Positions 12,174 to 21,927 of a stretch of DNA of 64,000 nt are shown here, in pieces. The translations under genes were made by a program, and so were the position numbers. Source of the DNA: Aschersonia sp. MBC 622 (Eukaryota; Ascomycota; Sordariomycetes; Hypocreales; Clavicipitaceae); the NCBI GenBank assembly GCA_030782805.1, contig JARJPL010000335.1, positions 62,001-126,000 of the forward strand, given 5' to 3'. The notes beneath the pieces were generated by a model. That model was not told where the DNA came from, ran no database searches, and was given only the letters and a program-made list of their open reading frames with translations. The number at the start of each line of letters is the position of its first letter. Positions within the stretch are counted from its first letter, which is position 1.

Positions 12174-14240
12174 TCACATGATCAGTTGCTCCTCTAGCCT
12201 TTCCCACCACTTGCCCTCTTGACGGCCCGGCGGCGGCGGTGGCACCCTCGCCAGCCGCTCCCTGGGCACCGGGCGCGTCTCGAGCACTCTCATTGGCCAC
12301 ACCGCCGGCCAGTCAAATTCGGGCTCCGTCGACCCCGGCCGGACGCGCATGTGCACGCCGCTCCGCTTCATCGGTAGCGTCGTGCGCCAGCGTCGCTCCC
12401 ACGACACGCGCTCCGTTAGGCTCTCGTCGCCGTTGCGCTCCAGCGTGACCGTGCCCTGCGCGGTGCGGTACTTGACAAAGGCCGGCAGGAAGTAGCCATA
12501 GTCGCGGACTAGATTGGGCACCATTTCCTGGCCCGCGGGACCGTCGCGGTAGTGGCGGTTCGCGGAGATGACCTTGAGCAGCTGCTTGAACCAGAGCGAG
12601 ATGCGGTGGTGCGCGTGGTCCTTGCGCGTCTCGGCCTTTTGCCGGCGCAGCGTGGCGCGCGCGGGGGCGGCTGCGCGGAGGGCGTCTGCTTGCAGGACCT
12701 CGTCCGCAAAGGCAGTTTCGTACTCCTGCACGAGCGTAGTGTAGTATGGGAGCGCGTACTCGTTGATGGTGCTAAACGCCTTGACGACGCAACGCTGGAC
12801 GAGCAGCGTTTTGATGTAGACGTCGTAGTCCTCAAACGTCGGTGCGATGTTGCCGTGAGAGGGTGAAGTCATGGCTTCCCAGATATGAATGACATCGACC
12901 GGTCGTTGAGTCGTGGCTGGCCAGTCGCCGAGTTTCTGACGCGCGTCGCCAAAGGGCTTGGAGGAGAAGATGTACGCCCAGTTCAGGAGGCTTGACCAGA
13001 CAGAGTGTGGGATGGATATACTGTAGCGATTCGAGACAAAGTTGATCAGCTGCAAGGCCAGTGCAATGTGTGACATTGCGCCGAGCCCTTCAGCGATGGC
13101 TTCGAGTAGAGCAGCGGTCGGCCGTAGCGGCGAGTCGTGGGGAAAGTCGTGGCCTCCGGTGATGGTGGTCTGTGCCGGGTCTCGATCATTTTCGATCAAT
13201 ATACCATAGTAATGGCCGAAAATGAGCTCCTTGATCGCGTGTAACGAGGCTGACCTTGCAAATGCCTTGATCGAGGTACAGAGGAGCTCTTCATTCATGC
13301 CGACGCCATATAATAGCCCACGTCGCCAATGCTCACGATAGCCACGGTCTTGGACACGTTTTCTCATATCTCGCATTACGTCCTTGTCGATATCCGTTAG
13401 TATGCGATTCCATGGCTCGTGCTGTAGCGCGTTGACGCTAAATCGCTGTCGGTCGAGTGCTTCGAGTGTGGCACCGTGCACAGGATTGCGAGAGCGAAAT
13501 AGGTCGCGCGCGGTCACGGCAACACGCGCCCTATCGAACTGGTAGTATAGCGGCTCCGTCATGAAGAAGGCCTTGAGAAACTCGTTCCAGGCCCGCGTGG
13601 TGCGCCACTGCTGCAGGCCGTTCTCAGCCATGTTGCCCCAAAATGCGCGCGCAGCATGGAAGTCGACGGCAGCGCCTGCGGTTCGCATGGCGATCTCGTA
13701 GTCGGGCAGTGTCAAAGAGGTGCGGATGCGAAAAAGGGTCTGCAAGCCCGCCAGCACTTGGCGATGGCGGTTCCGTACACCGTACGGGTCAAAGAAATTG
13801 CCCGTGGCAGTATATTGTGCCTCACCAGCGCTGACTCTGAGGCCTTCCGCCGCATCACCGGAGCAATTGAAAGGATCCAAGCAGCGTAGAATCTCAGAGA
13901 GCGTGGGCGTGGAGAGCTGGAGCAGCTCCTCGACAGCGCCAAGGTGGAGTGGGGATGCCTGGTCGGCCAGCAGAGTCGTCCATTTTATAAAGGCAGGGCA
14001 AATCTGTGACGAGTCTTTCTTCTGTATGGCGCGCAGAAGTATGTCCAACGCGGTTCTCTCCGATGGCGGTTGCACTTCAGCAAAATGTTGCCGAACTATG
14101 GGCGACTCTGTGTGCGTAGCTAGAGATCGGTTCCCCGATGGGGCGACCCCTCGCGTGCTCTGACCAAGCTGACACTTGGAAACGAGCGCCGAGCGGGCAA
14201 TGAGACAACATCGTGCCAAAAGCGGTGATCTCAAAGTCAT
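12174..14240 (-). CDS. Mitochondrial expression factor, ATP13/PPR-like
   Basis: A single-exon ORF of 688 residues with a true ATG (MTLRSPLL). The first ~45 residues contain Arg, Ser and Ala but almost no acidic residues (LLARCCLIARSALVSK), which is a mitochondrial presequence. The rest is helical, with degenerate paired-helix units such as YEIAMRTAGAAVDFHAARAF and AALLEAIAEGLGAMSHIAL. This resembles fungal mitochondrial proteins of the ATPase-expression (ATP13) and PPR-like class, which help translate or stabilise mitochondrial mRNAs. The C-terminus is Pro/Arg-rich. Its family membership is from general resemblance, and another helical-repeat mitochondrial factor is possible. It diverges from LSM3, sharing a 395-bp promoter. 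Confidence 0.7.
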   Translation of the reverse strand: MTLRSPLLARCCLIARSALVSKCQLGQSTRGVAPSGNRSLATHTESPIVRQHFAEVQPPSERTALDILLRAIQKKDSSQICPAFIKWTTLLADQASPLHLGAVEELLQLSTPTLSEILRCLDPFNCSGDAAEGLRVSAGEAQYTATGNFFDPYGVRNRHRQVLAGLQTLFRIRTSLTLPDYEIAMRTAGAAVDFHAARAFWGNMAENGLQQWRTTRAWNEFLKAFFMTEPLYYQFDRARVAVTARDLFRSRNPVHGATLEALDRQRFSVNALQHEPWNRILTDIDKDVMRDMRKRVQDRGYREHWRRGLLYGVGMNEELLCTSIKAFARSASLHAIKELIFGHYYGILIENDRDPAQTTITGGHDFPHDSPLRPTAALLEAIAEGLGAMSHIALALQLINFVSNRYSISIPHSVWSSLLNWAYIFSSKPFGDARQKLGDWPATTQRPVDVIHIWEAMTSPSHGNIAPTFEDYDVYIKTLLVQRCVVKAFSTINEYALPYYTTLVQEYETAFADEVLQADALRAAAPARATLRRQKAETRKDHAHHRISLWFKQLLKVISANRHYRDGPAGQEMVPNLVRDYGYFLPAFVKYRTAQGTVTLERNGDESLTERVSWERRWRTTLPMKRSGVHMRVRPGSTEPEFDWPAVWPMRVLETRPVPRERLARVPPPPPGRQEGKWWERLEEQLIM

Positions 14241-14635
14241 TGGAAATAAGCCTAATAGCCCTCACTACCTTGGCCAATGTTCGCCGCACAGCGCTGGACT
14301 CGTCGCTGTAGAGGGAAGCGTTTGCTACCCAGAGGGCTAGATAGATCGGCCCTGATTTAGCGGAGTCGTGGCACCAGTGGACACGAGGAAAAGTTGGGGT
14401 AGACGGGATGGGTGGGCACAGGGTTGCTACTGGTTATGTGCATATCCCTCAGTCGCCTCGATCAGTGCATAATCCACCCGAAGATTTTCCAGCTTTGACA
14501 TGAGAACGCAATTTGGGCTTAACAGCTGTTATACGAGAAATCGCCAGACCGCGTAAAAAGACGTTCGTTAGCAATCTGCTGTCACCAAACTGTCCCGAAG
14601 AGCGTGGCCCGCAGAACAGAAGTCAATAACCGATA
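14241..14635. promoter_or_regulatory. Divergent promoter, mitochondrial factor / LSM3
   Basis: A 395-bp interval between two start codons pointing away from each other. It must hold both promoters. No TATA box or repeated operator was seen. Confidence 0.6.
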
Positions 14636-15096
14636 ATGGCCGACGACGCGGATGGATCAAGCCACGTGTCGGAGCCTTTAGACCTCGTGCGTCTGCTCCT
14701 CAACGAAGTCGTGTTTGTCAAGCTACGAGGCGACAGGGAGCTCAAGGGCAAGCTGCATGTGAGTCGCGTCTTATCAATCTGTGGATGATAGGCGATTTTG
14801 ACACTTCTAGGCCTACGATAGCCACTGTAACCTAGTGCTGGGTGAGGTAGAAGAGACCATATACGGTGTCGAGGAGGACGACGAGGAAGAGGCCAAGGTA
14901 TGGTGTATCCGAAACATCTCGACTGTACTCCATTTCCTCTAACAACTGTCTGCTGAATCTAGACCGTCAGCCGCAAGTCAGAGATGCTTTTCGTGCGAGG
15001 TACGTAAGGACAGCATGGTGGTGTCGGAGTTCAGCTCGGACTAACCGAAACACAGGTGACAGCGTTGTCTTGATTTCCCCTCAGGTTCCCTTTTGA
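14636..15096 (+). CDS. LSM3: U6 snRNA-associated Sm-like protein LSm3
   Basis: Four exons, 14636-14758, 14811-14897, 14963-14999 and 15056-15096, assemble into 95 residues; the pieces are too short to be found as one ORF. The sequence reads EPLDLVRLLLNEVVFVKLRG, then GDRELKGKLHAYDSHCNLVLG, the Sm1 motif with the conserved Asp and Asn, and closes with the Sm2 motif SEMLFVRGDSVVLISP. This is the LSm3 signature. The family length is 90-102 residues. LSm3 sits in both the nuclear LSm2-8 ring, which binds the U6 snRNA 3' end, and the cytoplasmic LSm1-7 ring, which promotes decapping. All splice sites are GT..AG and keep frame. Confidence 0.95.
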
Positions 15097-15771
15097 GAGG
15101 TATTTGGCAAATCTATCAATCAGTCATGCTATGACTGTTCAGGACCTGCTGCATCTTCCACGACAGTCAGGAATGCTTGGCCATCCACGACGACGCGGTA
15201 GCTCGTTGCTATGCAGTACCAATCCCCTAATAAGCGACTGCAACTGGGCCGCTTTCCGCACCGGGTATGTTTGTGGAAGGTTCCATGAACTCGAATTCCA
15301 CGCTCTAGACTCAGGGTGCTGTGCAAAGTCCTTTAGTCGCGCCACAAACAGCCCACCAGGATTACGACTATGTATCGGAGAAAATATCATAGACTCGGCT
15401 TTTTTTAGACAATCGACATCATTATACAAAAATTTGGGCGCCGGCACATCTAGATGAAGTTGTTTTGGTTTGGCATGGAAGGATCAACCGAATTGCTGTT
15501 TTGACAATCTCCAGTGTTCCCCACCCTCTCGATAGGTACTTGAGGTCACCGAGTGGCTCTATCACCCCACGTAGTCTTCCTATGACTACCTCGGACGGGT
15601 ATGACTCTTCGTAAACGCCAACAGCCCCCAGCAACCACAGGCAACCTTCTGCCTTATTTTCTGATAAACCCGGGTTTCCCCTATTTTTAACATTCTCGAT
15701 ATCACAGACAACAAATGATCACACGAATATACCTTTGAAGTCAGCGCATCGCGCAAGGTCCGGATTGCACT
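15097..15771. other. Intergenic, no gene recognised
   Basis: About 675 bp between LSM3 and the GTPase gene on the same strand. It holds the LSM3 3' end and GTPase promoter. Short ORFs here have no domain-like content. Confidence 0.5.
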
Positions 15772-17865
15772 ATGGCTACGAAAGCAACAAAAGCACTACC
15801 CCACGAGAAGCGCAAGGGCGAATCTGTATGACAGTGTGCCACCAGATTTTCTCTTGGATGAGCTAACGCATAGCAGGCTCTTAGCCAATTTGCCGAATAT
15901 GTCGAACAGCAACAAAGCAGACGATTCCCTGCTGCGCCCCCAACTCCTGCCGACTCGACCGAGCATCATGAGGAGCTTGACGACCTTTTCGACGGCCTCG
16001 ACCTGGCAGATACTACTTCCAGAAGACTAATGAAGCCTCTCCTTCTCGGCTCTGACGAAGAATCGATAGAACAGTTGCAAAATATATTAGTCGAGCGGAT
16101 AGTCGAGGGCCTTGGAGAGGCCATCCTGGAGCTGGGCTACGAGGATAACGGCGAACCGATGGACCTAACATTGGGCCTATGGAATATTGCTTACAAAAGG
16201 ATTGAGCTCGCTGCGAAGAATATCGATGCTGTTTGCCTGCTGCTGCTGACCAACAACGTCGGCGGTGAAGCTGAGGCGGCTAGCACGCCTGCGGCTCCAG
16301 CCAAGGGCAAAAGCTGCACCGGCAAGGTGCTTCTTCGGCGGGCCCCGAAGAAAATTGAAGATGCAATTGAGACGCGAATAGCCGTTGTTGGAAATGGTAA
16401 GAGCTCTCTCAAGGCCGTGTTGGATAACTGCTAATGACCTTGCAGTTGATGCTGGTAAGAGTTCACTCTTAGGTGTTCTTGTCAAAGGAGATCTTGACGA
16501 TGGACGCGGCAAGGCTCGTGTAAATCTCTTTCGTCACAAACACGAGATGGAGAGCGGCCGAACCAGCTCTGTCGGCATGGAAATCCTGGGCTTTGACGCG
16601 GCAGGCAAAGTGGTCACTTCTGACACTCCCGGACGTATGTAGCCATCTCACTAGTCCCTTGTTGATGTCGCATTCTAACAGCGTTTCTAGGCAAACTATC
16701 TTGGGAAGAGATTGGAAAGCGAAGCGCCAAAGTCATCACTTTTACTGATCTTGCTGGCCACGAAAAATACCTACGGACGACCGTCTTTGGTATGCTCTCG
16801 TCGAGCCCCAACTACTGTATCCTCATGGTGGCAGCAAATCACGGCCTGACTGCCATGAGCAAAGAGCACCTCGGCATTGCGCTGGCACTTAATGTTCCAG
16901 TCATGGTCATCATTACCAAAATTGATATTTGCCCTCCGCATGTTCTCGCTGAAAGCGTCAAGCAGATTACCGGAATCATGAAAAGTCCTGGGGCGCGCAA
17001 AATCCCAACATTTATCAATAGCCGAGAAGACTGCATAAATACTGCGACACAGTTTGTCAGTCATAGGATATGTCCCATTTTCCAGGTGTCCAACGTTACT
17101 GGCCAAAATCTTGACCTGGTGCGCCTCTTCTTCAATATTCTTCCACACCACGGAAGGTACAACTCGGAGGGTCCCTTTGAATTTCAAGTCAATGATACAT
17201 TCTCCGTCCCTTTTACCGGCACAGTGGTATCTGGCATCATTAAATCAGGTGTTATTCACGAGGGTGACAATGTGCTCATCGGCCCAGACTCACTTGGTCA
17301 ATTCTCGCCAACCGCGATTCGTTCAATCGAGCGCAAAAGGCTCCGTGTGCCGGCAGCATCTGCCGGGCAGTCTGCTTCTTTTGCTTTGAAAAAGGTGAAA
17401 CGAAAGGATGTACGAAAAGGAATGGTCGTTCTTCCTCACCTCGAAGGCGAGGTGCCACCTGTGGTTCATAGAGAGTTTGTTGCTGAAGGTGAGTCGCGCC
17501 AAGTTTGGCTGTCAAAACTCATGATGGCTAACATGGATTTTCAAGTTCTCATTCTCTCACATGCTACCACGATCAAGAGAAAGTACCAGGCAATGCTACA
17601 CGTGGGACCTGTTTCCCAGACCTGTGCTATAATCGACATCGATAGAGATTTCATTCGTACGGGCGATCGAGCGACCGTGGCGTTTCGGTTCGTGCAGCGG
17701 CCTGAATACTTGGCTCCCGGTGACAGGTTGCTGTTCCGGGAGGGTCGAACAAAAGGCTTGGGTATAGTGAAGTCCGTAGGCTACGATCCGAAGCATCCTC
17801 TGAGTGGAGAACCTGCGGGAGATGATGGCGATGCGAATAGAGTTGGGGAGAAGACTGGAGAGTGA
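15772..17865 (+). CDS. GTPBP1/GTPBP2-type translational GTPase
   Basis: Five exons, 15772-15825, 15877-16396, 16446-16634, 16691-17488 and 17546-17865, give 626 residues. The G domain shows the P-loop GNVDAGKSS (about 190-198, split by an intron), DLAGHEKY (G3, 274-281) and TKID (G4, 330-333). The C-terminal beta-barrels follow, including FTGTVVSGIIKSG and a final barrel with YQAMLHVG. This is the GP-1/GTPBP1 family, eEF1A-like GTPases linked to ribosome rescue and mRNA surveillance in animals. The fungal role is less known. The N-terminal acidic linker (HHEELDDLFDGLDLAD) is family-like. The last intron, 17489-17545, is 57 bp, stop-free and a multiple of three, so an unspliced reading would insert 19 residues in a conserved barrel. 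Confidence 0.93.
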
Positions 17866-18562
17866 TTGCATCTTTGGTGGCGAGCTGATGTGCTGATACT
17901 GTATAAAGAGCGCCTGGATTTTATTATTTCAAATAAGCGCAGAAGCCCCCAGCCTTCAGATTAGTTGTTGATTTTCAGACATGACCGTACTCGAATTCGC
18001 AGCGCAATGTTAACTTTATACACGACAAATCTTTTCTGCCAATAGTGAAAATCTTTTGATTCACGGCCGTTGGCATAGCTAAACATGAAACTATTATACT
18101 TTCATAACTCTGAACATGAATGCCAAAGTGAGTCACTGCACTGTACAGTCGCAGGTAATCTGACGCGCAAAGCAAGATGTGAATGCAAGAAACGTTTCTC
18201 GGCATTTTGTAATATTTCCTGCTCTTTTCTCAAACTTTTCTGGACTACTTCATACTTCTGCGATTAGGTTCGTTGAGACCAAGCAGGGCCAAGACCGTGA
18301 AACCTCCATCACTTGCACCACGGCTGGCGCTCACGCTAAGTTGGCGACCATCTTCCCAAAACAACTACAACGCACTAATCTTTTTAACTGAGCCTTGGAC
18401 GCCATGGTGCAACAATAACATGAAATTCGCCTTTGTTACTTGCTGAATATCGAACCATACTACAGCTCGCATCTTGTTTGATGAAGCCAAGGGCGTTGCG
18501 CTGCAGGCTTGTACCTGTCTGCGAGCGACAGAGCCGGGCGTGAATCGCGGAACATTGCGCAA
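17866..18562. other. Intergenic, no gene recognised
   Basis: About 700 bp between the GTPase gene and the OB-fold-like gene, AT-rich in 17890-18130. No coding signal beyond chance ORFs was seen. Confidence 0.5.
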
Positions 18563-19729
18563 ATGCCTCTACGAACCATACTCTTGGCTGGTGCGCCGCC
18601 GCCGTCTGCTATGGATGAATCAAAGTGCACCGTTGAGCATTTCGACGAGCCATTTTACGCATACATCAACGCTGCCGAAAGGCACGGCACTAGCAGCAGC
18701 AGCAGCAGCAGCATCCATCACGGCTCGTCGCCAGCGAGCATCGCGCCGTGGCGGTTGGTTACACTGCACCGAAAGCCACTACATGCAGGATGCAGCCAGA
18801 CACACAGCTTTCTGGCCCAATCTCTTTACGGAGACCATCAGGATGGTGGTTTCTTCTGCCCCTCTTCCTTGGCGGCGTCGTCGTCGTTGTCGTCGCATGA
18901 CGAGAGCGAGACCAACAGGATCGAGCAGGATGAAGCGGTGCTTACCGAGTTTTGCGAACAGTCGCTCGCCATCCATCATTCATTGTGTTCATCTCAGCTC
19001 GAGTATGACGACGCAGAAACAACAACAACATTTTTGGACGAGACGTCATTTCTCTCCAGCTTAACCACCCCGACGGCGGGCGGACAACAACAACAACAAC
19101 AACAACAGCGGCCAGCAGCACCAAACATTGCCCCCGCCGCGCATCTATCCGACCTCGAAGACGTGCCCTCTGCAAAACACGTCATCTCTCTGCAGCCACA
19201 AACCATTACGCTCAACATTATTGCCGGGATTTTATCCATTGCGCAGCCTCGCTCCGTCACGACCCGGTGGGGCACCGCCCTCTTGCTCGTCGAGGTGCTC
19301 CTCGGCGACGACACGAAATCGGGCTTTGCAGTCACGTTTTGGCTAGCAAGAGATGCGGCGGCGACGATGGTGGGGAGTGGTGGTGATGGTGGTGGTGGTG
19401 GTGGTATGCTCGGCGGGTTGCGCCGTCAGGATGTGGTCTTGTTGCAGAATGTGGCGCTGCACGTGTTTCGTGGCAAGGTCTATGGGCAGAGCTTGCGGCG
19501 CGGACAGACAAAGGTGCATCTGCTCTGGAGCAAGAGAATGGACGCAAGAGCTTGCTACAGCTCCAGAGCGTTGAATGCAGCTCGTGATAATGCGGGAGTA
19601 GAGAACCCACAGATTACGAAAACGAGGTTGGTCCGAGATTGGGTGATACGATTTGTTGGCGCCGATCCCGAAGTTAGGGGCAGGAACAAGGATGATATCT
19701 GGGATCGGCCCCCTGACGATACTCAATAG
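18563..19729 (+). CDS. Uncharacterised protein with OB-fold-like region
   Basis: One exon. ATGs at 18563 (388 residues) and 18611 (372 residues, MDESKCTVEHF) are both possible; 18611 begins where the sequence becomes protein-like. The N-terminal half is Ser-rich with a pure Ser run and, at 19087-19107, a CAA/CAG-coded polyglutamine run. The C-terminal half reads as alternating beta strands: TITLNIIAGILSIAQPRS, TALLLVEVLLGD, GFAVTFWLAR, then DVVLLQNVALHVFRGKVYGQS and TKVHLLW. That pattern suits a nucleic-acid-binding OB fold of the RPA/telomere/shieldin kind. A Gly run at 19376-19405 fills a loop. The exact family is not recognised. It converges with the MFS gene 214 bp away. Confidence 0.7.
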   Translation: MPLRTILLAGAPPPSAMDESKCTVEHFDEPFYAYINAAERHGTSSSSSSSIHHGSSPASIAPWRLVTLHRKPLHAGCSQTHSFLAQSLYGDHQDGGFFCPSSLAASSSLSSHDESETNRIEQDEAVLTEFCEQSLAIHHSLCSSQLEYDDAETTTTFLDETSFLSSLTTPTAGGQQQQQQQQRPAAPNIAPAAHLSDLEDVPSAKHVISLQPQTITLNIIAGILSIAQPRSVTTRWGTALLLVEVLLGDDTKSGFAVTFWLARDAAATMVGSGGDGGGGGGMLGGLRRQDVVLLQNVALHVFRGKVYGQSLRRGQTKVHLLWSKRMDARACYSSRALNAARDNAGVENPQITKTRLVRDWVIRFVGADPEVRGRNKDDIWDRPPDDTQ

Positions 19730-19943
19730 TCATTGTCGCTCATCAATACGAAAAATCATGGTTTACGTGGTGTGTTGTTGGAAAGAGTTGCGACATGTAC
19801 ATTAATCAAAGCTCAGAGGCTTGTTGTAGGGGTATCTACGGTGGCTCTATCATGCAGTCTTTCATCTAATGATGCAAAGGACCCAGAATTATACAGAAAA
19901 TTGATCCAAAAACGCCTACCAATTTGGCCAAGCCCGAGCTGAA

Positions 19944-21927
19944 TTAAGTCGCAATGGCCTCAACATCCCCCTTTTCTTGCCTGTTCTCCTTGACCGACCT
20001 CTTCTCAAGTGCTAGCGCCGACAGAAATGCGCAAATAGCACAGGCCATAGAAATATAGTACGTGTTGCGCAAACCCTTCATATAAGCGTCGAGGACGAGT
20101 GGGAGAGCATCCTCACGGTGTAATTGTTGGAGAATATTTCGGGCTTGCGAGACGCCGCTGTTGATAAAGATACGGGAATCGATACCGAGGTTAGCACTTT
20201 CAATGCCTTCAAGGAGGCCGTTTTGGAATACAGTCTGGGCGACGGCGATGAAGATGGAGCCTCCCAGGCTCTGGAAGAACTGGACGCATGCGGTACCGAC
20301 GGGGATCCATTCCTGGGGCAAGACAGTCTGGACAACAACGGCGGCAATCTGGAAGCCAGCGCCAACGCCGAGGCCGGCGAGGACCTGGTAGCCAAACCAC
20401 TCACGGAGGGGAGTGTGGACATCGAAGGTGGTGATTAGGCCGGCGCCGATGGAGAAGAGCACCATGCAAGGGACTATGACGTAATTGTAGGTGCCGAAGC
20501 GCGAAACCATGGCTCCAGAGACGACGGAGCAGATGACGGTGGCAAGCAAAAGAGGCAGGACCTTGATGCCAGCCTGAACGGCACTGACGCCTTGGATAGT
20601 CTGGAAGTAGACAGCTGTGGGAATTGGTCAGCAGGGAGTTGCAGATACCATGGGGTTGGAGATACTTGCATAGGTAGTAGATCAAAGGGAAGAAGCCAGC
20701 GCCAAAGAAGAAGCAAAATGACATGGCGGCGACAATGCTCCGGTTCTTGAACAGGAATGGTGGGAAAGTGCCTTGGTCCGAACGCCACCATTGCACGCCG
20801 ATGAAGAGAGCGATCATGGCGCCGGCACCGACAAAGAGTCCAATGATGCGAGAGTTACTCCAGGGATAGGTGGCGCCACCCCACTGCAGCGCCAAGAGAA
20901 GGCAGACGATGGCCGGGATGAAGATGGCGGTGCCGATGAGGTCGAGCTTGAGAATGCGCTGGATGATGGAGAGGCCTTCGGAATGCTTGGTGTTGCGATT
21001 GATGTGAACGGCCCACACGACAATAGCCATGGCGACGCCACCAACGGGGAGGTTGATGTAGAAGCACCAGCGCCAGGTGACATGGTCGGTAAAAGCGCCG
21101 CCGAGCAACGGACCGGCGACGGAGGCGATGCCCCACACGCCGCCGATGATGCCGAAAGCAATAGGACGCTTCGAGAGAGGAACTGGGGTCGAAAACACAA
21201 ACGGTCAGTTTTTGCAATGTTTTCTCTGGAATGAACTACTACAAGTGTCATGGGGCCCCAGCAAAGCAAACAAGGCGCTGGACAACCGGGGCACGTACGA
21301 GAGTGGGAGAGAATCACGACGGCGCCGGAAAACAGACCGGCCGTACCCACGCCAGCAATCGCGCGGCCGTTGATGAAGGCGACCGATGTGGGGGAGACGG
21401 CGCAGATCAAGCTACCAACTTCAAAGACGAAGATGGCTGTGAGAAAAGTCCACTTGACGTTGAAGTGTCGGTATATGACGCCGTAGATGGGTTGCAGACA
21501 TGTCGACGTGAGGAGATAGGTGGATCCATACCAGCCCTGGAACATTTAATTAGAAAGATAATTGTAAAAAGAGAAAAAAAAAACGTACAATGTCCTTTGT
21601 GCTGTCGAATTGGGTCGTAATGGCGCCGAGCGCGGGCGCAACAATGGTCTGGTCGAGGGCCACGAGAAAGATGGAGACGCACAGGGCAAATATGGTCAGC
21701 GAGAGCTTGACAGTGTCAGGATACTCTGGTTCTTCGTAAGCAGGCAGTTGCGTGGTCGCTGTCTCTTGGTGCTGCTGCTTTTCACTGGCATCGTGTAGAC
21801 TGTCTGGCTGTAGCGGCTGCTGCTGCTGCTGCTGCTTCTCGTCCGCCGCAGTGGCGACGCTCATTGTGGTCGTGGTAGTGGTGGTGGTTTCGGGATCCTT
21901 GAACGAAGAAGGTCGCTGCTGTTCCAT
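19944..21927 (-). CDS. MFS drug:H+ antiporter, DHA2 (14-TM) type
   Basis: Four exons on the minus strand: 21927-21589, 21536-21299, 21182-20670 and 20614-19944, giving 586 residues. The cytosolic N-tail is Gln/Thr-rich and ends in LPAYEEPEYPDTVKL. Membrane segments then carry LFLVALDQTIVAPALGAI (family motif D1), the GRxIxGVGxxG loop and the antiporter motif C in GGVWGIASVAGPLLGG. Fourteen helices fit. These transporters export drugs or secondary metabolites across the plasma membrane by proton antiport. No biosynthetic genes adjoin it, so the cargo is unknown. The third intron, 20669-20615, has a GC donor (GCAAGT) rather than GT. Reading it as GC-AG restores the frame into YYLSVYFQTIQGV, a conserved family stretch. 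Confidence 0.92.

Noticed and set aside
19944..21927. A secondary-metabolite cluster around the MFS exporter.
   Set aside because: No synthase, cytochrome P450 or oxidoreductase lies nearby; the neighbours are housekeeping genes.
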